A stretch of 64,000 nt of DNA from Pseudorhodobacter turbinis (GTDB taxonomy: Bacteria; Pseudomonadota; Alphaproteobacteria; Rhodobacterales; Rhodobacteraceae). The first letter of the stretch is position 1, and each line of letters opens with the position of its first letter. Made by a program: the position numbers and the translations under genes. Shown here piece after piece: positions 53,134 through 61,248 of the stretch. Where the stretch lies: contig NZ_CP039965.1 in NCBI RefSeq assembly GCF_005234135.1, positions 124,001-188,000 of the forward strand, given 5' to 3'. Under the pieces are notes generated by a model that saw only the letters and a program-made list of their open reading frames with translations, was not told where the DNA came from and did not search any database.

Positions 53134-55695
53134 GTGATCAGATTTATCGGCTCTTTTTTTGGTGGTCTGTTCACCCTTTTGACAATGGGCCTGTTTTTTG
53201 CGGCCCTGTCGGTTGGCGCGATTTTTTACATGTACAGCCGCGATCTGCCCAGTCACGAAAGCCTTGCGAAATACGCGCCGCCCACCATCAGCCGTGTCTA
53301 TTCCGGCGGTGGTGAGATGATGGATGAATTCGCCAAGGAGCGCCGGATTTTCGCCAGCTCCGAGGAAATTCCTGCCTTGGTTAAACAGGCCTTCATCAGC
53401 GCCGAGGACAAGAATTTCTATACTCACAACGGCTATGATGCGCGCGGTATCGCGGTGGCGGCCCTTGAGGCGATCCGCTCTCGCGGGGAAAACGTGCGCG
53501 GGGCCTCGACGATCACGCAGCAGGTGATGAAGAACTTCCTTTTGGGCGGTGAACGCAAGGCCGAACGCAAGATCAAGGAAATCATTCTGGCGACCCGCAT
53601 CGAGGAAACCCTGAGCAAGGAGAAAATCCTTGAGCTTTACCTCAACGAGATTGATCTGGGGCAACGCAGCTTCGGGGTCGCCGCCGCCGCGCAGACCTAT
53701 TTCAACAAGATCCTGTCGCAGCTTTCCCCCGGAGAGACGGCCTATCTTGCCGCTTTGCCAAAATCGCCCGGCCGTGGGTTGCATCCGGTCCGCGATTATG
53801 ACCGCGCGGTAGACCGCCGCAACTATGTGCTGCGCGAGATGTGGCAAAACAATTATATCGATGAGGCGACATACCTTAGCGAAAAGGACTTGCCGCTTAA
53901 AACCGTGCAAAACGGCGATTACCCCTCGTTCCGCGAAAGCCTGCCTTCCCGCGATTATTTCAGCGACGAGATTCGTCGCCAATTGTCGGGCACCTTCGGG
54001 GAGCAGGAATTTTTCGGTGGCGGCTTGACCATCCGCGCCACTGTGGACCCCGAATTGCAAAAAGAAGCTGCCAAGGCGCTTCAGGCCGGCCTGGAAGAAT
54101 TTGACCGCGGCCGTGGTATCTGGAACGGCACGGGTAAGGTGATCGACCCTGCGAACCTTACGGATGAGGAAAGCTGGCGCGCCGCTCTGCGCAAGGTTGA
54201 TGTCGCCCGCGATGTCGAAGGCTGGATGCCCGCCGTTGTGTTAGAGGTTGGCGATACCTCGGCACGGATCGGGATTGAGGGGGTTGAGGAAGACGCCGAC
54301 GGTCATTTCATCCCCGCCGCTGATGTCACATGGGCGCGTAAACGCCTGCCAAACGGGCGGCTTGCCAACAAGGCGCGCAAGGCCGGTGATCTGGTGTCTG
54401 TGGGCGATGTGGTCTTGGTGCGTGCGATGACCAAGGACAGCGACGGCAGCTTTATCCGCTGGACCCTGCGGCAGGTGCCAGAGGTGCAGGGCGCGTTTAT
54501 GGCGATGGATGTCACCTCGGGGCGTGTTCTGGCGATGCAGGGCGGGTTCTCCTATCAGCATTCGGTGTTTAACCGCGCCACCCAAGCGCAGCGCCAGCCC
54601 GGTTCCAGCTTTAAACCTTTTGTCTTTGCGGCGGCCCTCGATAGCGGCTTTAACCCCGCCACAATTGTTGTCGATGCCCCGATTGAGGTGAATACCCCGC
54701 AAGGCATCTGGCGGCCGCGCAACTCGTCCAACAAATTCTATGGCCCCACCACCTTGCGCACCGGGATTGAACAATCGCGTAACCTGATGACAGTGCGGAT
54801 TGCCGAAGAAATCGGGATGAGCGTGGTGGCATCCTATGCTGAACGGTTTGGCGTTTATGACCGGATGGGGCAGTTTCTGGCCAACTCGCTTGGTTCCGAG
54901 GAAACGACCCTGTTCAAGATGGTCGCTGCCTATGCGATGTTTGCCAATGGCGGAGAGCGGGTGGAGCCTACGCTGGTTGACCGTGTTCAGGACCGCTACG
55001 GCAAAACCGTTTACCGCCATGACCAGCGCATCTGTGATGATTGCCAGCTGGCGTCCCTTAACCCACGAGAACTGCCAAATATCACCTCTAACCGCGAACG
55101 GGTAATGGATGCGATTACCGCCTATCAGCTGACTTCGATGCTGGAAGGGGTTGTGAAGCGCGGGACGGCTGCGGGCATCAACTTGCCAGTGCCGATTGCA
55201 GGCAAGACCGGCACCACCAATGAGTCCAAGGATGTTTGGTTTGTGGGCTTTTCGTCCAATATCGCGGCGGGCTGCTATATCGGCTATGATAACCCGCGCA
55301 GCATGGGGCGCACTTACGGCGGCACGACCTGCGGCCCGGTGTTCGAACGCTTTATGCGTAAGGCCATCAGCAAATACGGCGGCGGAAAATTCAAAGTGCC
55401 ACCGGGCGGTTTCTTCCGCAAAATCGACCGCTTTACTGGCGCTGTTTTGCCTGATGATGCCTCGGGGCCGAATGTTGTCTCTGAATATTTCCGCGATGGG
55501 GATGAGCCGATGTCCGGCTTTGGCGCCTATGTCGATGGCGGCTTTGGCATGGGCGCCAATCTGCCCCTGTTTGCCTATGGTGAGGAAGATGATGCATCCG
55601 GCGGCGGCAGCGCTGTTACCACCTCCAGCGGGCAAACCAAGATCATCCCGAAGAAGGCCGACTTTGGCACGCTCAGCTCTGGTGGGTTGTACTAG
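53134..55695 (+). CDS. mrcA: Penicillin-binding protein 1A (class A transglycosylase/transpeptidase)
   Basis: A bifunctional peptidoglycan synthase of 853 residues. It has one N-terminal membrane helix, a GT51 domain with E91 in SAEDKNFYTHNGYD and GASTITQQVMKN, an OB-like insert from about 330 (VDPELQKEAAKALQA...), and a transpeptidase domain with the SxxK nucleophile S491 in PGSSFKPFVF and the KTG motif in AGKTGTTNE. The start is GTG at 53134; the open frame before it is a poor extension. C-terminal residues are acidic and glycine-rich. Confidence 0.95.
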   Translation: MIRFIGSFFGGLFTLLTMGLFFAALSVGAIFYMYSRDLPSHESLAKYAPPTISRVYSGGGEMMDEFAKERRIFASSEEIPALVKQAFISAEDKNFYTHNGYDARGIAVAALEAIRSRGENVRGASTITQQVMKNFLLGGERKAERKIKEIILATRIEETLSKEKILELYLNEIDLGQRSFGVAAAAQTYFNKILSQLSPGETAYLAALPKSPGRGLHPVRDYDRAVDRRNYVLREMWQNNYIDEATYLSEKDLPLKTVQNGDYPSFRESLPSRDYFSDEIRRQLSGTFGEQEFFGGGLTIRATVDPELQKEAAKALQAGLEEFDRGRGIWNGTGKVIDPANLTDEESWRAALRKVDVARDVEGWMPAVVLEVGDTSARIGIEGVEEDADGHFIPAADVTWARKRLPNGRLANKARKAGDLVSVGDVVLVRAMTKDSDGSFIRWTLRQVPEVQGAFMAMDVTSGRVLAMQGGFSYQHSVFNRATQAQRQPGSSFKPFVFAAALDSGFNPATIVVDAPIEVNTPQGIWRPRNSSNKFYGPTTLRTGIEQSRNLMTVRIAEEIGMSVVASYAERFGVYDRMGQFLANSLGSEETTLFKMVAAYAMFANGGERVEPTLVDRVQDRYGKTVYRHDQRICDDCQLASLNPRELPNITSNRERVMDAITAYQLTSMLEGVVKRGTAAGINLPVPIAGKTGTTNESKDVWFVGFSSNIAAGCYIGYDNPRSMGRTYGGTTCGPVFERFMRKAISKYGGGKFKVPPGGFFRKIDRFTGAVLPDDASGPNVVSEYFRDGDEPMSGFGAYVDGGFGMGANLPLFAYGEEDDASGGGSAVTTSSGQTKIIPKKADFGTLSSGGLY

Positions 55696-55772
55696 GGGCT
55701 GCGGCCCTTGCCAAATACCCCCGCAAAGCGATATGACCCGAAACCTGATACCGCCCTCAAGGAAATACTCAC

Positions 55773-56900
55773 ATGCGCGCAGAAACCCAGTCCAATGTGG
55801 AAGCCATCCGCAAATCACTGACGCTTCTGGCACAGCGAATGGATTTGGAAACCGCCCCGCACCGGCTTGAAGAATTCAACGCCATGATCGAGGATCCGGA
55901 CCTGTGGAACGACCCGCCCAAGGCGCAAAAGCTGATGCGCGAACGGCAGGGCGTGATTGACCAGCTGTCCACCTATAAGCTGATTGAGACCGGTTTGCGC
56001 GATAATGTCGAGCTGATAGAGATGGGCGAGGCCGAGGATGATGCCGAGGTGGTGACCGAGGCCGAAGATGCGCTGCGCGAGCTGGTCACAGTCGCGCGCA
56101 ACAAAGAGCTGGAAGCCCTGCTTAACGGCGAGGCGGACGGCAACGATACATTCCTTGAGGTCAACTCGGGCGCCGGCGGCACCGAAAGCTGTGACTGGGC
56201 GTCGATGCTGGCGCGGATGTATGTGCGTTGGGCGGAAAAGAAGGGCTATAAGGTTGAACTTCAATCCATGACCGACGGCGAGGAGGCGGGCATCAAATCC
56301 GCCGCCTATAAGATCTCGGGGCCGAACGCCTATGGCTGGTTGAAATCGGAATCCGGGGTTCACCGGCTTGTGCGTATCAGCCCCTATGACAGTGCCGCGC
56401 GGCGGCATACCTCATTTTCGTCGATCTGGGTTTATCCGGTGGTGGATGACAATATCGAGATTGATATCCCCGATAAGGACATCCGGATCGATACCTACCG
56501 GTCTTCGGGCGCGGGCGGGCAGCACGTGAACACCACCGATTCGGCTGTGCGGATTACCCACTTGCCGACAAATATCGTCGTGACCTCTTCAATGAAATCC
56601 CAGCACCAAAACCGGGAAATCGCGATGAATGCCCTGCGCTCGCGGCTTTATCAGCTGGAGATGGACAAGCGTAACGCTGCCATCAACGCAGCCCATGAAA
56701 GCAAGGGCGATGCGGGCTGGGGCAACCAGATCCGGTCTTATGTGCTGCAGCCTTATCAGATGGTCAAGGATCTGCGCACCGGGGTGGAAACCTCGGATAG
56801 CCAAGGGGTTCTGGACGGCGATCTTGATAAGTTCATGGCCGCGACCTTGGCAATGGATGTATCGGGCAAGTCGCGCGCCGAGGCGAACTTGGACGATTAA
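55773..56900 (+). CDS. prfB: Peptide chain release factor 2
   Basis: RF2 releases peptides at UGA and UAA. The 375-residue protein has GGQ at 248-250 (SSGAGGQHVN) for peptidyl-tRNA hydrolysis and the stop-codon reading tripeptide at 203-205, here Ser-Pro-Tyr (RISPYDSAARRHTSF) instead of the enteric Ser-Pro-Phe. The reading frame is continuous from ATG, so the programmed +1 frameshift found in E. coli prfB is absent. It lies 77 bases after PBP1A. Confidence 0.95.
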   Translation: MRAETQSNVEAIRKSLTLLAQRMDLETAPHRLEEFNAMIEDPDLWNDPPKAQKLMRERQGVIDQLSTYKLIETGLRDNVELIEMGEAEDDAEVVTEAEDALRELVTVARNKELEALLNGEADGNDTFLEVNSGAGGTESCDWASMLARMYVRWAEKKGYKVELQSMTDGEEAGIKSAAYKISGPNAYGWLKSESGVHRLVRISPYDSAARRHTSFSSIWVYPVVDDNIEIDIPDKDIRIDTYRSSGAGGQHVNTTDSAVRITHLPTNIVVTSSMKSQHQNREIAMNALRSRLYQLEMDKRNAAINAAHESKGDAGWGNQIRSYVLQPYQMVKDLRTGVETSDSQGVLDGDLDKFMAATLAMDVSGKSRAEANLDD

Positions 56901-56981
56901 ACAGTCCTGCGATCCCAAATACATCTTTATCGGGGCCTTTTGTCTGGCTAGGGTTTATTCCAAACCAGACAGGAGAAGCCT

Positions 56982-57755
56982 ATGTCCCATCCCGCCGCGA
57001 CCGCCCCCCCAAAGCCGGAAGTTTTGATACTGGAGGCGGCTGACCTGCGTGCGTCCCTTGCTGCTGGCTGGCAGGATTTTCGTACAGCCCCCATCTTCGG
57101 CCTGTTTTTCGCGGCGGTTTATGTGGCCGGTGGCTGGCTGATCCTTTATGCGCTGACTGCGACGGGGCAGGTGTGGTGGACGTTGCCCGCAGCCGCCGGC
57201 TTTCCCATTCTTGGCCCCTTCATCGCATGCGGGCTGTATGAGGTAAGCCGCCGACTGGAGGCAGGAGAGCCACTGAGTTGGGGCGCGGTTCTGGGCGTGG
57301 TCTTGCGCCAGAAAGACCGGCAAATCCCCTCAATTGCGGCGGTCGTGGTCGTGTTCTTTTTGTTCTGGAATTTTCTGGCTCATATGATTTTTGCGCTGTT
57401 TTTGGGGCTTCAGGTCATGACCAACATCAGCACTTCTTTTGATGTGTTCTTGACGGTGAACGGCTTGATGATGCTGGGTGTCGGGACCATCGTTGGCGCG
57501 ATTTTCGCGGGCGTTCTCTTTGCGCTCACGGTGGTGAGCTTGCCGTTGCTGATGGACAGGGAGGTGGATTTTGTCACCGCGATGATCACCTCTGTCTCGG
57601 TGGTGTTGAACAATCCGGGACTGATGCTGGTCTGGGGCGTGATGATCGCCCTGATGATATTTGTCGGGATGGCTCTGGGGTTCTTTGGTTTGTTTATCGT
57701 GCTGCCGGTGCTGGGGCATGCGACATGGCATCTATATCGTCGCGCATTGGCCTGA
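56982..57755 (+). CDS. DUF2189 membrane protein
   Basis: A 257-residue inner-membrane protein with about six hydrophobic helices, beginning after a soluble 35-residue N-terminus. LAAGWQDFRTAPIFGLFFAA, FPILGPFIACGLYEVSRRLE and the last helix GMALGFFGLFIVLPVLGHAT are typical of DUF2189. The cytoplasmic loops are basic. Function unknown. It is convergent with the bactofilin operon, whose terminator lies in the 60-base gap. Confidence 0.86.
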   Translation: MSHPAATAPPKPEVLILEAADLRASLAAGWQDFRTAPIFGLFFAAVYVAGGWLILYALTATGQVWWTLPAAAGFPILGPFIACGLYEVSRRLEAGEPLSWGAVLGVVLRQKDRQIPSIAAVVVVFFLFWNFLAHMIFALFLGLQVMTNISTSFDVFLTVNGLMMLGVGTIVGAIFAGVLFALTVVSLPLLMDREVDFVTAMITSVSVVLNNPGLMLVWGVMIALMIFVGMALGFFGLFIVLPVLGHATWHLYRRALA

Positions 57756-57763
57756 TGGCGCAT

Positions 57764-57794
57764 AAAAAAGGGCATCCCGATGACAGGGATGCCC
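57764..57794 (-). terminator. Rho-independent terminator of the bactofilin operon
   Basis: GGGCATCCC and GGGATGCCC form a perfect nine-pair stem with a 7-base loop; on the minus strand six T follow. It is 21 bases past the bactofilin stop. Confidence 0.9.
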
Positions 57795-57815
57795 GATATA
57801 GGAATGTGAGACTGC

Positions 57816-58355
57816 TTAGCGGTTGTCGGCAGGCGGTGCCTTTGGGGCAGCCGGGGCGGGCGCAGGTGCAGGGGACTGGTTTTGGGTAGGGGCGGCAGCC
57901 GAAGCGCGGCCCGTCGCCAATGGATCGTCCTGACGCTGGACAGACCCTTCAAAATGCGCGCCCGATTCGATGGCGATGGTCTTGTGGATGATGTCGCCTT
58001 CCACCCGCGCGGTAGAGGTCAGTCGGACTTTAAGCCCGCGTACACGGCCAATCACGCGGCCATTGACTACGATATCATCGGCCACAATCTCTCCGCGGAT
58101 GGTGGCAGTTTCGCCAACGGTCAGCAGATGCGCACGGATGTCGCCCTCTACGGTACCTTCAACCTGAATATCGCCGGTTGTGCGCAGGTTGCCGGTAATG
58201 GTCAAATCAGACGAAAGAACAGAGGCCGAAGGCTTGGCCTTTGTCGCCGTGGTGCCAAACTCCATCGAGCTGCGCCCGGGGGCGCCTTGCGTGGCGTGGG
58301 ACTTGTCAGCCTCAGTTTTAGGGCCGGGTTCATTGATCTTGCTTTTAGAAAACAT
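57816..58355 (-). CDS. bacA: Bactofilin (polymer-forming cytoskeletal protein)
   Basis: A 179-residue protein with a polar N-terminus, a right-handed beta-helix core of repeated V/I-x-G-x-V/I units (LTITGNLRTTGDIQVEGTVE, GEIVADDIVVNGRVIG) spanning residues about 45-135, and a proline/alanine-rich tail of about 30 residues. Bactofilins polymerise without nucleotide and localise peptidoglycan enzymes; the overlapping upstream M23 peptidase gene fits this. The symbol is by analogy with Caulobacter. Confidence 0.92.
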   Translation of the reverse strand: MFSKSKINEPGPKTEADKSHATQGAPGRSSMEFGTTATKAKPSASVLSSDLTITGNLRTTGDIQVEGTVEGDIRAHLLTVGETATIRGEIVADDIVVNGRVIGRVRGLKVRLTSTARVEGDIIHKTIAIESGAHFEGSVQRQDDPLATGRASAAAPTQNQSPAPAPAPAAPKAPPADNR

Positions 58356-59685
58356 CTGTCGCTGCCTTGATAAAGGTCATCGGGTTAACAGGTTTGCCCC
58401 CGATCCGAACCTCGTAGTGAAGATGAGTGCCGGTAGACCGGCCTGAGTTCCCCATATCACCAATCCTATCCCCGCGCGATACCCTTTGTCCAACTTTTAC
58501 GCGGATATTCGACTGGTGGGCGTATCGCGTCTCGATTCCGAACTCATGCTTGATCTTGACGAGGCGACCATAACCATTTGCCCAACCGGCATGGGTTACA
58601 ACCCCGTCGGCGGTTGCATAAATCGGCGTGCCGTAGGGGGCCGCGAAATCGGTGCCTGCATGCAAGCGGCGTCCCGCACCTTTCGGGTCGTTGCGATACC
58701 CGTAGGGAGAAGTGAAGCGGAACGCGTTTTTGAGCGGCGTTGCAAAGGGCGATTTGCTGGCGGCCATCCGGTAGAGGTTCATATGATCGAGCCCCTGCAA
58801 GATTGCATTGGCGCGGATTTCGTCATTGCTCAGAGCTTCGCCTTTGGTGGAAAGTGTGAAGGGCGTCAATGGCCCGCCCTGTCCGGAATAGCCCTTGCGA
58901 ACGGTGCGCAGAAGGTCATCGGGTGACATGCCTGCAGACCGGAACATCTTGTCCAGCGGCTCCATCGAAAGGGCTACGGCCTCTTCCAGCCGGTTGAAGA
59001 TCATGTCGTTCTTGACTTCAAGCGCGCGTTTCTGGGCGGCGATTGCATCGGTTTCCTCGCGGGCGGCCATGGCGACCATGGCCATGCTGTCGCGTTGCTC
59101 GGATGTGCCGGAAAGGGCTTCGGCCAGCACTTCGACTGTGGCTGCGGCATCGCGGATGCGGCCTTCGCCTGTGCGAGTGGAACCGGTTTGCTCTTGTAGG
59201 CTTGCGGTCAGTGTTTCGCTTTCCTGGCGGGCGGCATCGCGTTCCTTGATGGTGCGGCGCAGGGTGTTCTGGATTACCTCGACACCGGTTTCCATCTCGC
59301 GGCGCCCATCCTCGGAGGCAAGCAGCCGGGCCTGCATGTCGCTGACTTCTTTCAGGGCAAGGTTGAAACGTTCCTGCGCGCGCACGGCCTCAATGGCGCG
59401 CAGATCGCGGTCGGCGGACAGCGCATTCAGCCGCGCCTCATAGAGCGATTGCTGGCGCATTGCCTGATCGCGTCCCGAGCCGGCCGAGATCGAATCCATC
59501 AACAGGATCGAGGTTGCCAGAATTGTCCACCCGAGGCAGAGCGCGGCACCGGTAACGGCGATGGCCTGTGTCAGGGGCTGAAGGCGAATAAAGCGGGTAT
59601 CTGTATCGGACTTCAAGAACAGGCGCTGTTCCGGAAAATAGCGGCCAAGGCCTGTGTTAATACGATAAGATAGTCGCTTCAGCAC
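58345..59685 (-). CDS. M23-family peptidoglycan endopeptidase with coiled coil
   Basis: A 446-residue inner-membrane-anchored protein. One membrane helix near residue 40 (AIAVTGAALCLGWTILATSI) is followed by a long coiled coil (about residues 70-250), and a LytM/M23 domain at the end with LHAGTDFAAPYGTPIY near residue 341 and HLHYEVRIGG near 424 as zinc-binding motifs, so it looks catalytically competent. The start is GTG at 59685; upstream extension lacks support. It overlaps the bactofilin start by 11 bases, forming the bactofilin-M23 pair known to shape cells. Confidence 0.91.
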   Translation of the reverse strand: MLKRLSYRINTGLGRYFPEQRLFLKSDTDTRFIRLQPLTQAIAVTGAALCLGWTILATSILLMDSISAGSGRDQAMRQQSLYEARLNALSADRDLRAIEAVRAQERFNLALKEVSDMQARLLASEDGRREMETGVEVIQNTLRRTIKERDAARQESETLTASLQEQTGSTRTGEGRIRDAAATVEVLAEALSGTSEQRDSMAMVAMAAREETDAIAAQKRALEVKNDMIFNRLEEAVALSMEPLDKMFRSAGMSPDDLLRTVRKGYSGQGGPLTPFTLSTKGEALSNDEIRANAILQGLDHMNLYRMAASKSPFATPLKNAFRFTSPYGYRNDPKGAGRRLHAGTDFAAPYGTPIYATADGVVTHAGWANGYGRLVKIKHEFGIETRYAHQSNIRVKVGQRVSRGDRIGDMGNSGRSTGTHLHYEVRIGGKPVNPMTFIKAATDVF

Positions 59686-59845
59686 TGAACATTTTCCGGT
59701 CTTGTTGAAGTTGGACGTCACCCCAGCCAGAGAATCCCGCAGGGTTAATATCCGGATCAGGCATACAAATCGGGGGGCTTCTGCGCAACAGTTAACGCCT
59801 TGCAACCCTCAGATGCAAAAAAACCGGCAATATATCGCCGATAAA

Positions 59846-60685
59846 TCACGAATTTTCAGGCGGAAACCCATCGGTTTCGGGTTCTGTCAGCGGCCAATAG
59901 AAGTCTGGCGGCAATCCGGCGTCGGCGCGCTTTTCCTCATTGAACGGGGGCTTGAGGACCCCGTGGAAATAGCGCCGCACGAGGCTGTGGAAGGTGTCTT
60001 TCGGGTCCAGACCATCGCGCCCGCAAAGCCAATTGAACCATTTGGAGCCGTAAGCCACATGGCTGACCTCTTCGCTGTAGATGGTTTTAAGGGCCTCTAC
60101 GGGACCAGCCTCGCCTGCCTTTTCAAACACCGCTATCATGCCGGGGGTCACGTCAAGGCCGCGCGCCTCCAGCACCATTGGCACCACGGCAAGACGGCCA
60201 AAAAGGTCATCCACGGTATCCTCGGCCGCGCGCCACATGCCTGCGTGGGCAGGCAAAGCGCCGTAATGGCTGCCCGCGGCCTCCAGGCAATCGCACATCA
60301 GGTTGAAGTGTTTTGCCTCATCATCTGCCGCGCGGACCCAGTCATCATAAAAGCCCAAAGGCATGGGCACATGGGTGAAGCGCGCGATAATATCCCAATG
60401 CAGATCGACCGCGTTTAGCTCAATATGCGCCACGGCATGCAAAAGTGCGTTGCGCCCCATGGTGGAGCCGGGACGGCGGCGTGGCATATCGCGGGGTGAC
60501 AACAATTCAGGCGCATCGGGACGGGCGGGGCGCAGGGGCGGACTTGCCTGCCCGATCGGCAAAGGGGTGCCCGCTGCACGCGCTGCCAGCCATTCCGCCG
60601 CATGTCGCCGCCCGAGCGCGGTTTTCGCGCGCCCGTCCGCCGTCATCAGCACCTCGACGGCGCGCTCTGCCAGTGATTGGGTCAT
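59846..60685 (-). CDS. DUF455 ferritin-like protein
   Basis: A 279-residue helical protein of the ferritin-like superfamily. Carboxylate/His pairs expected for a di-iron site are visible in HIELNAVDLHWD, DDEAKHFNLMCD, MVLEARGLDV and YSEEVSHVAYG. The DUF455 family is usually described as a possible oxidoreductase/hydroxylase of unknown substrate. The ATG at 60685 shares ATGA with the stop of the peroxiredoxin gene upstream, so the two should be translated together. Confidence 0.86.
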   Translation of the reverse strand: MTQSLAERAVEVLMTADGRAKTALGRRHAAEWLAARAAGTPLPIGQASPPLRPARPDAPELLSPRDMPRRRPGSTMGRNALLHAVAHIELNAVDLHWDIIARFTHVPMPLGFYDDWVRAADDEAKHFNLMCDCLEAAGSHYGALPAHAGMWRAAEDTVDDLFGRLAVVPMVLEARGLDVTPGMIAVFEKAGEAGPVEALKTIYSEEVSHVAYGSKWFNWLCGRDGLDPKDTFHSLVRRYFHGVLKPPFNEEKRADAGLPPDFYWPLTEPETDGFPPENS

Positions 60686-61137
60686 GTCGCCGCCGCCAGA
60701 ACCGCTTCGGCATGGCCCTTGGCGGAGACTTTGCGCCAAACTTGCGCGATCATGCCATCCGCACCGATCAGGAATGTTGTCCGCTCAATCCCCATAAAGG
60801 TTTTGCCGTACATCTGCTTTTCTTTCCAAACGCCGTAATCTTCGCAGGTCTGGCCATTTTCATCCGAGGCAAGGATCACGCCCAGATCATGTTTTGCCAA
60901 AAATTTGTCATGCGCGGTTACGCTATCTTTGGAAATGCCGATCACAGTGACACCAAGCGCTGCGAAATCTGCACTAAGGGCTGTGAAGTCCTTTGCCTCC
61001 AGCGTGCAGCCCGATGTATCGTCACGGGGATAGAAATAAACCACCACGCGGCCGGGGCGCAGCGCGGACAGGGTAATCGTCTGCCCTCCGTCACGGGGAA
61101 GGGTGAAATCGGGGGCCATATCGCCAATGTCCGGCAT
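60682..61137 (-). CDS. bcp: Thioredoxin-dependent peroxiredoxin (Bcp/PrxQ family)
   Basis: A 151-residue peroxidase that reduces hydrogen and organic peroxides. The peroxidatic cysteine is C44 in DDTSGCTLEAKDF; the usual proline before it is replaced by Ser, and the resolving cysteine five residues later is absent. Only one other cysteine (C85, in GQTCEDYGVW) is present, so resolution may be by a 1-Cys or atypical route. AAAGGAAC precedes the ATG at 61137. The longer frame is not a plausible protein. It is the first gene of a unit with the DUF455 gene. Confidence 0.92.
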   Translation of the reverse strand: MPDIGDMAPDFTLPRDGGQTITLSALRPGRVVVYFYPRDDTSGCTLEAKDFTALSADFAALGVTVIGISKDSVTAHDKFLAKHDLGVILASDENGQTCEDYGVWKEKQMYGKTFMGIERTTFLIGADGMIAQVWRKVSAKGHAEAVLAAAT

Positions 61138-61248
61138 GATGTGTTCCTTTGATGTCAAAGCTGTGTTTTGTATTCGGGATGCTCTTGCGCAAGGATAGGG
61201 GCAATTGCGGTAACCGCAACGGGTGAAAGGTAAAAGGCGTGTTGAAGG

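Noticed and set aside
54241..55833. 530-codon minus-strand frame opposite PBP1A
   Set aside because: The PBP1A frame carries all catalytic motifs; the opposite frame is a composition artefact.
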